Shown: piece by piece, positions 9,604 through 18,608 of the stretch
How positions within the stretch are numbered: the first letter of the stretch is position 1
How the letters are laid out: every line of letters begins with the position of its first letter
Source of the DNA: Rhodobacter sp. 24-YEA-8
Lineage (GTDB): Bacteria > Pseudomonadota > Alphaproteobacteria > Rhodobacterales > Rhodobacteraceae
Reading direction: 5' to 3'
NCBI RefSeq assembly: GCF_900105075.1
Contig: NZ_FNSK01000001.1
Coordinates: forward strand, 2,555,001-2,619,000
Length of the DNA: 64,000 nt
The notes under the pieces: generated by a model
Seen by the model: only the letters and a program-made list of their open reading frames with translations
Told to the model about the DNA's origin: nothing
The model's database searches: none
Program-made: the position numbers and the translations under genes

Positions 9604-10710
9604 ATGAGTTCGATGTCATACACCAACCTGACCCTCCCCGATCGCCCGCTGAAACTCACCCCCGGCAGTATCTCGCCACCGGGTGCTGCCCTGTTCATGG
9701 TTCTTGTGCTGCTGGTGATCGGCGGCTTCCTGGCCTGGTGGCAGGGGCCGGATATCTGGCGCGACTGGCAAATCAGCCAGAACCCGGTGACGGTTGAGGA
9801 CAGTGATGTCCGGAACGGCCAATGCACCACTCGCAAGGCCTTCTTCACCGATTGCGAGGCTCATGTCGCCTATAATTACGAGGGCCGGCATTACGAATCC
9901 GATATCAAGCTGATGTTCGTCGATATCCACAGCGGCGATTACTGGGTCGATGTGGTGATCTCGGCCGATAAGCCGCATCTCGCGACACTGAGCCTTGGCG
10001 TCGAAAAGATCTGGAACCGGATCTTTATGCTGGCGGCCTTCGCCTTGCTGTTCTTCGGCGGCGCGGCGGCGATCCTCTGGCAGCAGCTCCGGGCAGGCAA
10101 GGCGTCGCGCGCGCTCGCGCAGCCCTCACGCCTGACGCTGCTGCCGCTTGTGATCACCAATATGCAGCAATTGCGCGGCAAAACGCAGATCAGCTATCAT
10201 GACAAGTACCAGCCCAAACCCGTGCTGACCACGACCCTGCGCAAGGGCGACGATCCGCTGATGGTCTGGGATGATCAGGGCAATGGCTATGGCCTGGGGG
10301 TAAGGGGCACCGGCTCACGGCTGCCGGCCTTGCTTGACCGCGCCCTGACGCGGATCGACCTGACAGATCAGGAACGTCGTGAGGCGCTGGCGCTGCTCGA
10401 CCGCGAGGAGGCCGAAAAATTCGGCCAGGCGCAGCACAGCGAGGCCCCGGCAAAGAAACGCGGCGGCGGAGCCCTTCGCAATCTGCTGGCCGGGCTGGGG
10501 GTGATCCTCTTCTTCGTTCTGGCGGCGCTTGGCTGGTGGCTCTGGTATGTGACCGGCAGCTCGGATTCGCATGATCCGATCGGCATGGAGATCAATGCGA
10601 TGATGCCGGAACCGGTCAATCTCTGGGCCTGCGGCAAGCTCGAACAGCGCTTCGGGGATCGGAACGCGCCCTATGGCTGCACCATGGATGACCATGTCAG
10701 CTGGAAATGA
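9604..10710 (+). CDS. Membrane protein of unknown function (three predicted membrane segments)
   Basis: I do not recognise the family with certainty; the N-terminal half has the feel of a DUF3592-type protein. The 368-residue product has a membrane segment near the start (FMVLVLLVIGGFLAWW), an extracytoplasmic part with two Cys (NGQCTTRKAFFTDCEAHVAY), a second segment (FALLFFGGAAAILW), a large probably cytoplasmic domain, and a third segment near residue 305 (LGVILFFVLAALGWWLW), then a short tail with two more Cys. ATG 9604 was chosen; ATG 9613 is equally possible. It stands alone, followed by the palindromic repeat. Confidence 0.6.
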   Translation: MSSMSYTNLTLPDRPLKLTPGSISPPGAALFMVLVLLVIGGFLAWWQGPDIWRDWQISQNPVTVEDSDVRNGQCTTRKAFFTDCEAHVAYNYEGRHYESDIKLMFVDIHSGDYWVDVVISADKPHLATLSLGVEKIWNRIFMLAAFALLFFGGAAAILWQQLRAGKASRALAQPSRLTLLPLVITNMQQLRGKTQISYHDKYQPKPVLTTTLRKGDDPLMVWDDQGNGYGLGVRGTGSRLPALLDRALTRIDLTDQERREALALLDREEAEKFGQAQHSEAPAKKRGGGALRNLLAGLGVILFFVLAALGWWLWYVTGSSDSHDPIGMEINAMMPEPVNLWACGKLEQRFGDRNAPYGCTMDDHVSWK

Positions 10711-10747
10711 CCAGCGCCCGCCGGTGGCATCTTCGGAAGCCTCCGGC

Positions 10748-10808
10748 GGGGATATTTAAGGACAGATGAAATCAGGCATCGGGATTTCATCTGTCCTTAA
10801 ATATCCCC
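10748..10808. repeat. Extragenic palindromic repeat with 25-base perfect arms
   Basis: Arms at 10748-10772 and 10784-10808 are perfectly complementary over 25 bases around an 11-base loop. Outside them, GAAGCCTCCGG and GGGAGGCTCC extend the pairing imperfectly. The core AT-rich word flanked by GGGG/CCCC is a style of extragenic palindrome I remember from rhodobacterial genomes. It sits between a + strand gene and a - strand gene, so it can act as a bidirectional terminator, and it may also be one copy of a dispersed repeat family. Confidence 0.8.
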
Positions 10809-10862
10809 GGGGGAGGCTCCGCAAGGAGACGGGGGCAGAGCCCCCTGCCCGCATTCCGCCCA

Positions 10863-11954
10863 TCAAAGCTTGCGGATGGTATCGCCCGGCTGCAGCTTCG
10901 GCTCGAACTCGATCACCTCGCCGCCGATCACCCCGCTCGACCGTTTGCCGGCAATAATCTCGGCCGCAGCGACTCCGGTTTCCAGCCGGCAGGCATCCAT
11001 CGTCGCCAGCCGGCGGGGCAGACCGTCGAGCAGTTCGACCCCGTTGAACCCGGCAAGGCCGATCCGGCCCGGCACATCCAACCCCTGTTCAAGGCACCAC
11101 AACAGCCCGCCTGCGCCGATCATATCATTGGAATAATACAGGAAATCGACATCCGGGCGACGTTTCAGAAGGGCCTCTGTCATCTCGCGCCCCTTGGCAA
11201 GCGCCGAGCCGCCGGAATAGAATTCGCGGTCCACCAGCGAGAGGCCCGCAGCGGCCAGCGCCTCTTCAAACCCTTCCAGCCGCTTCCTCGCACGGTGGTC
11301 ATTCGTCGGCATATGGGTGCCAAGAAAGGCAATCTTGCGATAGCCCGCCGCAATGATCGCCTCGGCCATCTTGCGCCCGGCACGGCGATGCGAGATCCCC
11401 ACCATACTGTCGACCGCTGTGCCGTCGATATCCATGATCTCGACAATCGGGATACCGGCCTGCGCCAGCATCGCCTTTGACGCGGCGGAATGTTCCAGCC
11501 CCGCCACGATCAGCCCCGAGGGCCGCCAGGACAGCATCTCATAGATGACCTGTTCCTCGCGATCGATCTGATAATTCGAGACGCCCACCACCGGCTGCAA
11601 ACCGGTATCTTCCAGCGTCTTCGAAATCCCGGTCATCACCTCGGGAAAGACCATATTCGACAAAGACGGAATCACCACGCCGACCAGATTGACCCGCTGG
11701 CTCGCCAGCGCGCCCGCGATTTTATTGGGCACATAGCCCAGACGGCGCGCCGCCTCGAGCACCCTGGCCCGCGTCGTCTCTGACACATCTCCGCGATTGC
11801 GCAACACCCGGCTGACCGTCATTTCGCTGACCCCGGAGGCCTCTGACACATCGCGAAGGGTCAGGGCGCGATGGGGTTCGGGCGGCGTTGGTTTGGTCAA
11901 TGGGTGGTCCTCTGGCGGGATCTGAAAAGAGGCGGGCAGATCGGGGCGGGTCAT
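10863..11954 (-). CDS. LacI-family transcriptional repressor (GntR/gluconate-type)
   Basis: 363 residues. The LacI helix-turn-helix is at about residues 31-64 (TLRDVSEASGVSEMTVSRVL), with the hinge helix near GYVPNKIAGALASQ and a periplasmic-binding-protein-like effector domain after it (FLYYSNDMIGAGGL is typical). An AGGAAAG ribosome site precedes the ATG. A sugar-acid operon that it might control is not in the window. Three sites with an AGCGCT/TTAGCGC core lie just upstream of its own start, suggesting autoregulation. Confidence 0.9.
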   Translation of the reverse strand: MTRPDLPASFQIPPEDHPLTKPTPPEPHRALTLRDVSEASGVSEMTVSRVLRNRGDVSETTRARVLEAARRLGYVPNKIAGALASQRVNLVGVVIPSLSNMVFPEVMTGISKTLEDTGLQPVVGVSNYQIDREEQVIYEMLSWRPSGLIVAGLEHSAASKAMLAQAGIPIVEIMDIDGTAVDSMVGISHRRAGRKMAEAIIAAGYRKIAFLGTHMPTNDHRARKRLEGFEEALAAAGLSLVDREFYSGGSALAKGREMTEALLKRRPDVDFLYYSNDMIGAGGLLWCLEQGLDVPGRIGLAGFNGVELLDGLPRRLATMDACRLETGVAAAEIIAGKRSSGVIGGEVIEFEPKLQPGDTIRKL

Positions 11955-12034
11955 GAAACAGCGCTTTCCTGATTGTTAGCGCCTCATGAGGGGCTTGAAC
12001 AGGCAGTAATCCCCTGCTAATGATAGCGCTAACA
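11953..12034. promoter_or_regulatory. Cluster of LacI-type operator-like sites upstream of the LacI gene
   Basis: Three partly symmetric sites share a CG-centred core common to LacI-family operators: GAAACAGCGCTTTCC (about 11954-11968, overlapping the start region), TTGTTAGCGCCTCA (11973-11986) and TGATAGCGCTAACA (12021-12034, nearly perfectly palindromic). Since no other gene start is nearby, they most likely bind the product of the same gene. The third site is the most convincing. Confidence 0.6.
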
Positions 12035-12175
12035 GTGAAAGCTGTGATCCGGATGCTCTGTGCAAGCTCTCTTTTGGAGCCTCCGGACCCCTGAGGGGGG
12101 GTGGTGGGCCAAATTCACCCCCCTTCACATCCTCTCCCCTTTTCGCCGCCTCTCCGCCCGCCTATCCCATAAACA

Positions 12176-12775
12176 TCAGTAGGTTGGCGGGCTTATCGCC
12201 CAGATCACCTCGGTCTCTGCCGGGCCCGGATTGCGATAGCGATGCGGCTCACTTGAGGCGAAGGAAAAGCTGTCCCCCGCCTTCAGCCGGAAATGACGGT
12301 CGCCGACCCAGAGCTCCAGCTGCCCCGAAAGCACCAGACCCACCTCGTCACCGTCGTGACTATAGGCGTCCTGCACCTCAGCGCCGGGCGGCAGGCGCGA
12401 GCGGATCATCTCCAGCGCCATCGACAGGCGCGGCGTCAGCAATTCATCAACCGCACCGCCCTGATAGGCGACCTGGAGGCGGTTGGCCTGGCGGATGACA
12501 TAGCCCTGTTCGGCTTCGGGCACCGGTTGCTCGTCGCCGGCGAAAAACCATTGCACCGTGACACCCAGATGCTGCGCAATGGAAACCAGCGCGTTGATAG
12601 AAGGTTCGGCCAGATCCCGTTCGATCTGGCTCAGATAGCCGATAGAAAGCCCAGCCCCATCCGCCAGCTGCGCCAGGGTTTGTTTGCGCCGCTTGCGCAG
12701 CTCACGCAGCCTTTCGCCCAGGATGCGACCCTCGGCGGCAGGCGCAGCCTTCAGACGCGGCTCATCCGGCTTCAT
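12176..12775 (-). CDS. XRE-family regulator with C-terminal cupin domain
   Basis: 199 residues. An XRE helix-turn-helix lies at about 20-75 (TLAQLADGAGLSIGYLSQIE) and a small-molecule-binding cupin barrel at about 125-195 (YSHDGDEVGLVLSGQLELWV, then GDSFSFASSEPHRYRN). Regulators of this design often control amine, polyamine or betaine catabolism. It is divergent from the FMN/Fe-S oxidoreductase gene, which starts 100 bases away, making that gene the obvious target. The intervening sequence has an AT-rich stretch around 12805-12830 suitable for promoters. Confidence 0.88.
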   Translation of the reverse strand: MKPDEPRLKAAPAAEGRILGERLRELRKRRKQTLAQLADGAGLSIGYLSQIERDLAEPSINALVSIAQHLGVTVQWFFAGDEQPVPEAEQGYVIRQANRLQVAYQGGAVDELLTPRLSMALEMIRSRLPPGAEVQDAYSHDGDEVGLVLSGQLELWVGDRHFRLKAGDSFSFASSEPHRYRNPGPAETEVIWAISPPTY

Positions 12776-12874
12776 CCTGCATCCCCTCTCCTTCCGTCAG
12801 TAAAAAATACTATTGATTTTTTTACTTGCCCTGTCAAACCTGCCGCATCCGCCACCCAGGGAGCCCGGGCAGCC

Positions 12875-14833
12875 ATGACCGACGCGATGTTTCCGCACCT
12901 GTTCCGCCCATTGACCATCCGTGGGCGCGAGATCCGCAACCGCATCGTCTCAACCGGGCATGACACCTGCCTGCCGGAACATGGGCTCGTGAACGAGGCC
13001 TATATCGCCTATCAGGAAGCCCGCGCAAAAGGTGGCGCCGGGCTGATCGTGACCCAGGTGGCGGGCGTGCATGAGACAGCGCGCTATACTTCGCATCTGA
13101 TCATGGCCACGACAGATGACTGTATCCCGGGCTATGCCGAACTGGCACGGCGCTGCCACAGGCATGGTGCGCGGGTGGTTTCGCAACTGTTCCATCCCGG
13201 GCGCGAGATCATGGAAAGCGCGAATGGGATGCTGGCGGTGGCGTATTCCGCATCCGGCACCCCGAATGAGCGGTTCCGCAATATGCCGCGCGAGATGGAT
13301 GCCGCGATGATCGCCGAAATCACGCAAGGCTATGCCGATGCGGCGCAGCGGATGTACAGGGCCGGCCTTGACGGCGTCGAACTGGTCGCCTCGCATGGCT
13401 ATCTTCCGGCGCAGTTCCTGAATCCGCGCGTCAACCGGCGTCAGGATGAATATGGCGGGTCAGATGACAACCGTCTGAAATTCATGGCAGATGTGCTGGA
13501 GGCCATGCGCGCGGCGACGGGCGATGATTTCATCATCGGGCTCAGGATCTCGGCCAGTGAGAAAGACGAGGCCGGGCTGACCAATGCCGAGACGCTGGCG
13601 GCGGCGAAAGGGCTTGGCGCGCGGATCGATTATCTTTCCGTCACCATCGGTACCTCGGCGACCATCGGTGGCGCGGTCCATATCGCGCCGCCGATGAATT
13701 TCCAGGCCGCCTATACCGCGCCGGAGGCCCGCGCATTCAAGACGGCACTTCAGGTGCCGGTGTTCATCACCGGCCGCATCAACCAGCCGCAAGAGGCCGA
13801 ACTGGTGATCGCGCGCGGCGAGGCCGATGGCTGCGGCATGACCCGCGCGCTGATCTGTGACCCCGAAATGCCGGTCAAGGCGGATCAGGGGCGGTTCGAC
13901 GATATCCGCGCCTGTATCGGCTGCAACCAGGCCTGTATTCATCACTTCCATCGCGGATTGCCGATTTCCTGCATCCAGCATCCCGAAACCGGGCGCGAGA
14001 CTGTGTTCGGCAGTCATCCTGTAACCACGCATCCCCGCAAGATCATGGTGATCGGCGGCGGCCCGGCCGGGCTGAAAGCGGCGGCGGTGGCGGCAGAGCG
14101 CGGCCATCACGTGACGCTTTTCGAGGCGGAACCCCGCCTGGGTGGCCAGGCATTGCTGGCGCAGCTTTTGCCGCATCGCGCGGAATTCGGCGGCATCGTG
14201 ACCAATCTGACCCGCGAATGCGCGCTTGCGGGCGTTACGATCCGCAAGAATACCCGCGTCGATGCAAGCCTGTTGCACGAATTCGCCCCGGATGCGGTGG
14301 TGCTTGCGACCGGGGCCACGCCTTACCTGCCGCCCTTCGAGACGGATGGCGAGATCCGGGTGGCCACCGCCTGGCAGATCCTGCGGCGCGAGGTGAAACC
14401 CGGTGCGCGGGTGGTGGTGGCCGACTGGCGCGCCGACTGGATCGGGCCGGGCGTGGCCGAGGCACTGGCGCGCGACGGCGCCGGGGTCGATCTGGCGGTG
14501 AACGGGCTTTATATGGGCGAGGCGATGCCCTTCTACGTTCGCGATGCGACGGCGGCCTCGCTGCACCGGCTTGGTGTGCGGGTCACGCCCTATGCGCGAC
14601 TGATCGGCACCTTTGGCGATACGGTCTTCCTGCAGCATACCGCATCAGAGCTGCCGATTGAAATCGAAGGCGTGGATATGCTGGTCCTGTCGAGCGGACA
14701 TCTGCCCTTTGACGGGCTCAGGTCTGAGATCACGGCCCTGGGCATCGAATATCATGGCATCGGCGATTGCGAGACACCCCGCACGGCGGAAGAGGCGGTC
14801 TATGAGGGGATGCTGGCCGGTCGCGCCCTCTGA
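12875..14833 (+). CDS. FMN/[4Fe-4S] amine oxidoreductase (trimethylamine/dimethylglycine/N-methylproline demethylase type)
   Basis: 652 residues with the two-part build of the trimethylamine-dehydrogenase group: an N-terminal old-yellow-enzyme FMN barrel (start MFPHLFRPLTIRGREIRNRI), the Fe-S cysteines in CIGCNQACI and ISCIQHP near residues 345-360, and a C-terminal dinucleotide-binding domain opening with VIGGGPAGLKAA. Known relatives include DgcA (dimethylglycine), stachydrine/N-methylproline demethylases and histamine dehydrogenase; the sequence alone does not settle which. The ATG at 12875 follows a GGAG-like site. The long same-frame extension to 12293 is antisense to the regulator and not used. 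Confidence 0.88.
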   Translation: MTDAMFPHLFRPLTIRGREIRNRIVSTGHDTCLPEHGLVNEAYIAYQEARAKGGAGLIVTQVAGVHETARYTSHLIMATTDDCIPGYAELARRCHRHGARVVSQLFHPGREIMESANGMLAVAYSASGTPNERFRNMPREMDAAMIAEITQGYADAAQRMYRAGLDGVELVASHGYLPAQFLNPRVNRRQDEYGGSDDNRLKFMADVLEAMRAATGDDFIIGLRISASEKDEAGLTNAETLAAAKGLGARIDYLSVTIGTSATIGGAVHIAPPMNFQAAYTAPEARAFKTALQVPVFITGRINQPQEAELVIARGEADGCGMTRALICDPEMPVKADQGRFDDIRACIGCNQACIHHFHRGLPISCIQHPETGRETVFGSHPVTTHPRKIMVIGGGPAGLKAAAVAAERGHHVTLFEAEPRLGGQALLAQLLPHRAEFGGIVTNLTRECALAGVTIRKNTRVDASLLHEFAPDAVVLATGATPYLPPFETDGEIRVATAWQILRREVKPGARVVVADWRADWIGPGVAEALARDGAGVDLAVNGLYMGEAMPFYVRDATAASLHRLGVRVTPYARLIGTFGDTVFLQHTASELPIEIEGVDMLVLSSGHLPFDGLRSEITALGIEYHGIGDCETPRTAEEAVYEGMLAGRAL

Positions 14834-14848
14834 CCTTCGCGTCAAGTC

Positions 14849-14872
14849 CCGCCCGGGCCTGCGCCCGGGCGG
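14849..14872. terminator. Stem-loop terminator between convergent genes
   Basis: Perfect 10-base arms CCGCCCGGGC and GCCCGGGCGG with a 4-base loop lie in the 49-base gap between the oxidoreductase stop and the eutH stop. Placement between convergent genes supports a bidirectional terminator. Confidence 0.7.
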
Positions 14873-14882
14873 CAAGGAAGGA

Positions 14883-16079
14883 TCAGCGCTCTGCCGCTGC
14901 CAGGGCCTCAGCTTTCGGCACAGACAGCCAGACCGCGAGGATAAAGCCCGCCACACCGCCGAGGAGCTTGCCCAGGATCAGCGGCGCAATCAGCGTCGGC
15001 TGGAAATTCGCGGTGAAGGCAAGGTGATCGCCGAAGGTAAAGGCCGCGCAAACCGCAAAGGCAATCGCCACCACCTTGTCACGCGGACGCATCTTTTCGA
15101 CCAGGCGGAACATGGCAAGGATATTGGCGCAGGCCGCGAGCAGCCCCGCCGCGCCTTCGGGCGCCACGCCGATCTTCGCGCCCAGCACCTCCATCGGTTT
15201 CGCAAGATATTTCGTCAGCAGGTAGACCATCGGGAAAGCGCCCGCGAGCATGATGCCGATATAGCCCGCCACTTCCAGCGCGCGGAACTGGTCCGCCTCA
15301 TCCGCGATGATCGGATCAAAGCCCCAATGGCCAAAGACATTGGTAAAGAACCCGGTGAAATATTCGACGATCGAGGCCACCAGCACCAGCGTGATGCCCG
15401 CATACATAATCTTTCCGAACCACAGGAAGCCGGTGATCATGGCATCCGGCGCGAAACGCAGGCCGAGCGCAATTGCCACGCAGAAGATGATCAGCGGCAG
15501 GAGATTGCGGAATATCTCGCCAAAGCCGAGCGTCAGGGCGAAATTCGCATCAGACGCGGTCGAGACCTCCGGGCGGATATCCAGCCCCGAAAGTGCGATC
15601 ACCGTGCAGGAGATCAGCACCCCGACCGGCACCGAGAGAATGCCGGACATGATGCCCAGCGCCATATATTTATGATCAGCCTTCTTCAGCATGGCGAGGC
15701 CGACCGGGATCGAGAAGATGATCGTCGCGCCCGACATGAAACCGACCACGGTCGCAATCGCCCATGCCTCGCGGGTCTGGGCGATTTTGTCGGCCAGCTG
15801 GTAGCCCCCCATATCGCCCGCAATCACCGTGGTCGCGGCAATCGAGGGGTCAGCACCCACAAGGGCGAAAAGCGGCCCGGCCGCGAATTCGATAAAATGC
15901 GAGAGATAAGGAATCGCGGCCATGATCCCGGCCACAGGAATGAAAATCGGACCGATGGAATGCAGACCCTCGGTGAACTCTTTACCAAGCCCCTTTTCAG
16001 GGTCACGGATCGCGGCAATCGCACCCAGAACGGCGCAAACCATGATCAGCCAGATAATATAGGTTCCAATGGAAGCCAT
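14883..16079 (-). CDS. eutH: Ethanolamine permease EutH
   Basis: 398 residues with about ten hydrophobic segments and the EutH signature region FIPVAGIMAAIPYLSHFIEF near residues 45-64, followed by GPLFALVGADPSIAATTVI. EutH carries ethanolamine across the inner membrane. An AGGAGGG ribosome site is 7 bases before the ATG. No eutBC ammonia-lyase or microcompartment genes are in the window, so this EutH is an orphan and may serve an N-methylated ethanolamine or feed the kinase/oxidoreductase genes upstream. It appears to have its own promoter region, since a terminator-like stem separates it from the preceding gene. Confidence 0.9.
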   Translation of the reverse strand: MASIGTYIIWLIMVCAVLGAIAAIRDPEKGLGKEFTEGLHSIGPIFIPVAGIMAAIPYLSHFIEFAAGPLFALVGADPSIAATTVIAGDMGGYQLADKIAQTREAWAIATVVGFMSGATIIFSIPVGLAMLKKADHKYMALGIMSGILSVPVGVLISCTVIALSGLDIRPEVSTASDANFALTLGFGEIFRNLLPLIIFCVAIALGLRFAPDAMITGFLWFGKIMYAGITLVLVASIVEYFTGFFTNVFGHWGFDPIIADEADQFRALEVAGYIGIMLAGAFPMVYLLTKYLAKPMEVLGAKIGVAPEGAAGLLAACANILAMFRLVEKMRPRDKVVAIAFAVCAAFTFGDHLAFTANFQPTLIAPLILGKLLGGVAGFILAVWLSVPKAEALAAAER

Positions 16080-16114
16080 TGCTGTCCCTCCTGTTGATTA
16101 TTGTTTTCATTGAT

Positions 16115-16142
16115 AAAAGGCCGGGCCATTTCGGGCCCGGCC
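16115..16142 (-). terminator. Rho-independent terminator between the GcvT-type oxidoreductase gene and eutH
   Basis: On the - strand a GGCCGGGCC/GGCCCGGCC stem with a short loop is followed by TTTT. It lies 10 bases past the oxidoreductase stop and 36 bases before the eutH start, so it should end the upstream operon while leaving eutH to its own or read-through transcription. Confidence 0.7.
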
Positions 16143-16151
16143 TGCAGTCAC

Positions 16152-18608
16152 TTATGCTTTCACCCGCAGCGAGCCCGGATCGTAAAGAGGATCGAGATGC
16201 AGTTTCGCGGGCCGGATCTCATTGGCGACGACCAGCTCATAGCGGCCCGATTGCAGGAAAGCGTCGCTGACGCCCGCCTCATTGCGCACATAGCCAAAGC
16301 CGATCGGGCTTTGCAGGCTGTAGCCGTAACCGCCGCTGGTCAGATAGCCGACCGGCTCACCATCCCTGAGGACCGTTTCACGCCCCAGCAGCACCACATC
16401 GGCATCATCGGTGGTGAACCCGGCAAGCCGTTTGGTCAGGGCGGCGCCAGCCGCCGCCTCGCAGGCTTTGCGGCCGATAAAGTCAGTGCCGCGTTTCAGC
16501 TTGACCGCCCAGCCAAGGCCCGCCTCGAACGGGGTGTCATTCGCAGTGATGTCGGATCCCCAGGCGCGGTAACCTTTTTCCAGGCGCAGGCTTTCAATCG
16601 CGCGGTAGCCGGTCGGGCGAATGCCATGCGGCGCCCCCGCCACCATCAGCGCGTCAAACACATCGCCGGTGCCGGAAAGGGGTACATGCAACTCCCATCC
16701 GAGTTCGCCGACATAGGTGACCCGCAGCGCACGGACCTGATGGCCGGCGATCTCCAGCTCGCGAACCGCCCCGAAGGGGAAGGCCTCATTCGAGACATCC
16801 GCCTTTGTGACCGAAGTCAGCACCTCGCGCGCCTTCGGCCCCATCAGGGACAGCGTGCCATAGTCCTCGGTCACGTCGCTGATCGCCACATCGCCCGATG
16901 GCAGATGGTCGGAAATCCAGGCAAGATCATGGGTGCGCGACCCCGTTCCGGTCACGAGATAAAAACGGTCATCGGCCAGCCGCGCAACGGTCAGATCACA
17001 TTCAATGCCGCCGCGCGAATTCAGGATCTGGGTATAGGTCAGGCGGCCCGGCGCCTTCGCGACATGGTTCGCACAGATCAGTTCCAGCGCATCGGCCGCC
17101 CCTGCCCCCGCCACCTCATATTTCGCGAAGGACGACTGGTCGAAAACGCCTACCCCTTCGCGGACGAGCCGGTGTTCCCGGCCCACCGCATCAAACCAGT
17201 TCTGGCGGCCCATCGAATAGATATCGCGCGGCTCTTCGCCCGGGCCGGCAAACCAGTTTGGCCGTTCCCATCCAAGTTTCGATCCGAACACCGCGCCATG
17301 GTCTTTCAGCCGCGTATAAAGCGGCGAGGTGATGCGCGGGCGCCCGCTTTCATATTCCTCATGCGGGAAGCCGATGGTGTAATGCTTGCCGTAAGCCTCA
17401 AGCGTGCGTTCCTCGACCCAGACGCGGTCACGATGCAGCCCCGAAAAGCGGCGGATATCAACCGACCAGAGATCCAGCGGCGCCTCGCCCCGCATGACCC
17501 ATTCCGCCAGCGCCCAGCCCGCGCCGCCGCCCGAGGCGATGCCAAAGGCGTTGAACCCGGCGCCCACGAACATATTTGCGCATTCCGGCGCGAGGCCGAG
17601 GATGAAATTCCCGTCCGGTGTGAAACTCTCCGGCCCGTTGATCATCTGCTTGAGGCCGGTTTCCGCGAGCTTTGGCACCCGGGCGATGGCCTCTTTCATA
17701 TGCTGCTCGAAATGGTCGAAATCATCATCGAACAGCTGGAATTCCCACTGGTCGGGCACATCGCCGCCAGGTAGCCCCGTGCGCCAGCTCTGCGGGTTCG
17801 GCTCATAGCCCCCCATCACGAGGCCACCCACCTCTTCCTTGAAATAGGTGCGCCGGTCGGGGTCGCGCAAAGTCGGCGCATCAGACGCGAGGCCCTCGAT
17901 CTTTTCCGTCACGATATATTGGTGCTTCACCGGTTGCAGCGGCACGTTCACACCCGCTTTCGCCCCCACCTGCCGCGCCCATTGCCCGCCGCAATTCACC
18001 ACCTTCTCGCAGGCAATCACGCCCTGATCGGTCTCGACCGCTGTGATACGGTTCCCATCCATCTGAAACCCGGTGACGCGCACGTTCTCCACCAGCTTCG
18101 CACCGTGCATCCGCGCGCCTTTGGCCAGCGACTGCGTGATATCCGATGGGCTCGCCTGCCCGTCCGTCGGCAACCAGGAGGCGCCGACCAGATCCGAGAC
18201 ATCCATCAGCGGCCACATGCGTTTGACCTCTTCGGGCGAGACAAGATGCATCTCCATTCCGAAGCTTCTCGCGGTGGTCGCCAGGCGGCGATATTCGGTC
18301 CAGCGGTCCTGGTTGGTCGCCAGCCGCAGACAGCCGGTCATCTTCCAGCCGGTCTCAAGCCCGGTCTCGGCGGCGAGATTTTTGTACAGGTCAACCGAGT
18401 ATTTCAGAACCTTGGTGATCGAGGCCGAAGATCGCAACTGCCCCACCAGCCCCGCCGCATGCCAGGTCGACCCCGATGTGATCTTGCCCTGTTCCAGCAG
18501 GATCACATCCGCCTTGTGATCGCGCGCCAGGTGATAGGCGGTCGAGCAGCCGATAATTCCGCCCCCGATCACCACGATCTGGGCATGTGCGGGCAGGGTC
18601 TGCGACAT
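16152..18608 (-). CDS. FAD-dependent oxidoreductase with GcvT domain (dimethylglycine/sarcosine dehydrogenase-like)
   Basis: 818 residues. An N-terminal FAD-binding DAO domain (VVIGGGIIGCSTAYHLA at residues 12-28, GSTWHAAGLVGQLR for flavin attachment) is followed at about 430-810 by the GcvT tetrahydrofolate-binding domain (GYRAIESLRLEKGYRAWGSD). Enzymes of this build oxidise N-methyl groups of dimethylglycine, sarcosine or related amines and hand the one-carbon unit to folate in the cytoplasm. The start overlaps the preceding kinase-like gene as TGATG, so both are co-translated. A divergent DeoR-type operator stands upstream of the pair. Confidence 0.9.
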   Translation of the reverse strand: MSQTLPAHAQIVVIGGGIIGCSTAYHLARDHKADVILLEQGKITSGSTWHAAGLVGQLRSSASITKVLKYSVDLYKNLAAETGLETGWKMTGCLRLATNQDRWTEYRRLATTARSFGMEMHLVSPEEVKRMWPLMDVSDLVGASWLPTDGQASPSDITQSLAKGARMHGAKLVENVRVTGFQMDGNRITAVETDQGVIACEKVVNCGGQWARQVGAKAGVNVPLQPVKHQYIVTEKIEGLASDAPTLRDPDRRTYFKEEVGGLVMGGYEPNPQSWRTGLPGGDVPDQWEFQLFDDDFDHFEQHMKEAIARVPKLAETGLKQMINGPESFTPDGNFILGLAPECANMFVGAGFNAFGIASGGGAGWALAEWVMRGEAPLDLWSVDIRRFSGLHRDRVWVEERTLEAYGKHYTIGFPHEEYESGRPRITSPLYTRLKDHGAVFGSKLGWERPNWFAGPGEEPRDIYSMGRQNWFDAVGREHRLVREGVGVFDQSSFAKYEVAGAGAADALELICANHVAKAPGRLTYTQILNSRGGIECDLTVARLADDRFYLVTGTGSRTHDLAWISDHLPSGDVAISDVTEDYGTLSLMGPKAREVLTSVTKADVSNEAFPFGAVRELEIAGHQVRALRVTYVGELGWELHVPLSGTGDVFDALMVAGAPHGIRPTGYRAIESLRLEKGYRAWGSDITANDTPFEAGLGWAVKLKRGTDFIGRKACEAAAGAALTKRLAGFTTDDADVVLLGRETVLRDGEPVGYLTSGGYGYSLQSPIGFGYVRNEAGVSDAFLQSGRYELVVANEIRPAKLHLDPLYDPGSLRVKA

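Noticed and set aside
14883..16079. Full eut ethanolamine operon
   Set aside because: Only eutH is present; no ammonia-lyase, shell or aldehyde dehydrogenase eut genes lie nearby.
14613..16097. 494-codon + strand frame opposite eutH
   Set aside because: Highly charged His/Arg/Asp translation mirrors the hydrophobic EutH codons on the other strand.
16101..17774. 557-codon + strand frame opposite the GcvT-type oxidoreductase
   Set aside because: Antisense to a full-length enzyme with FAD and GcvT motifs; no domain of its own.
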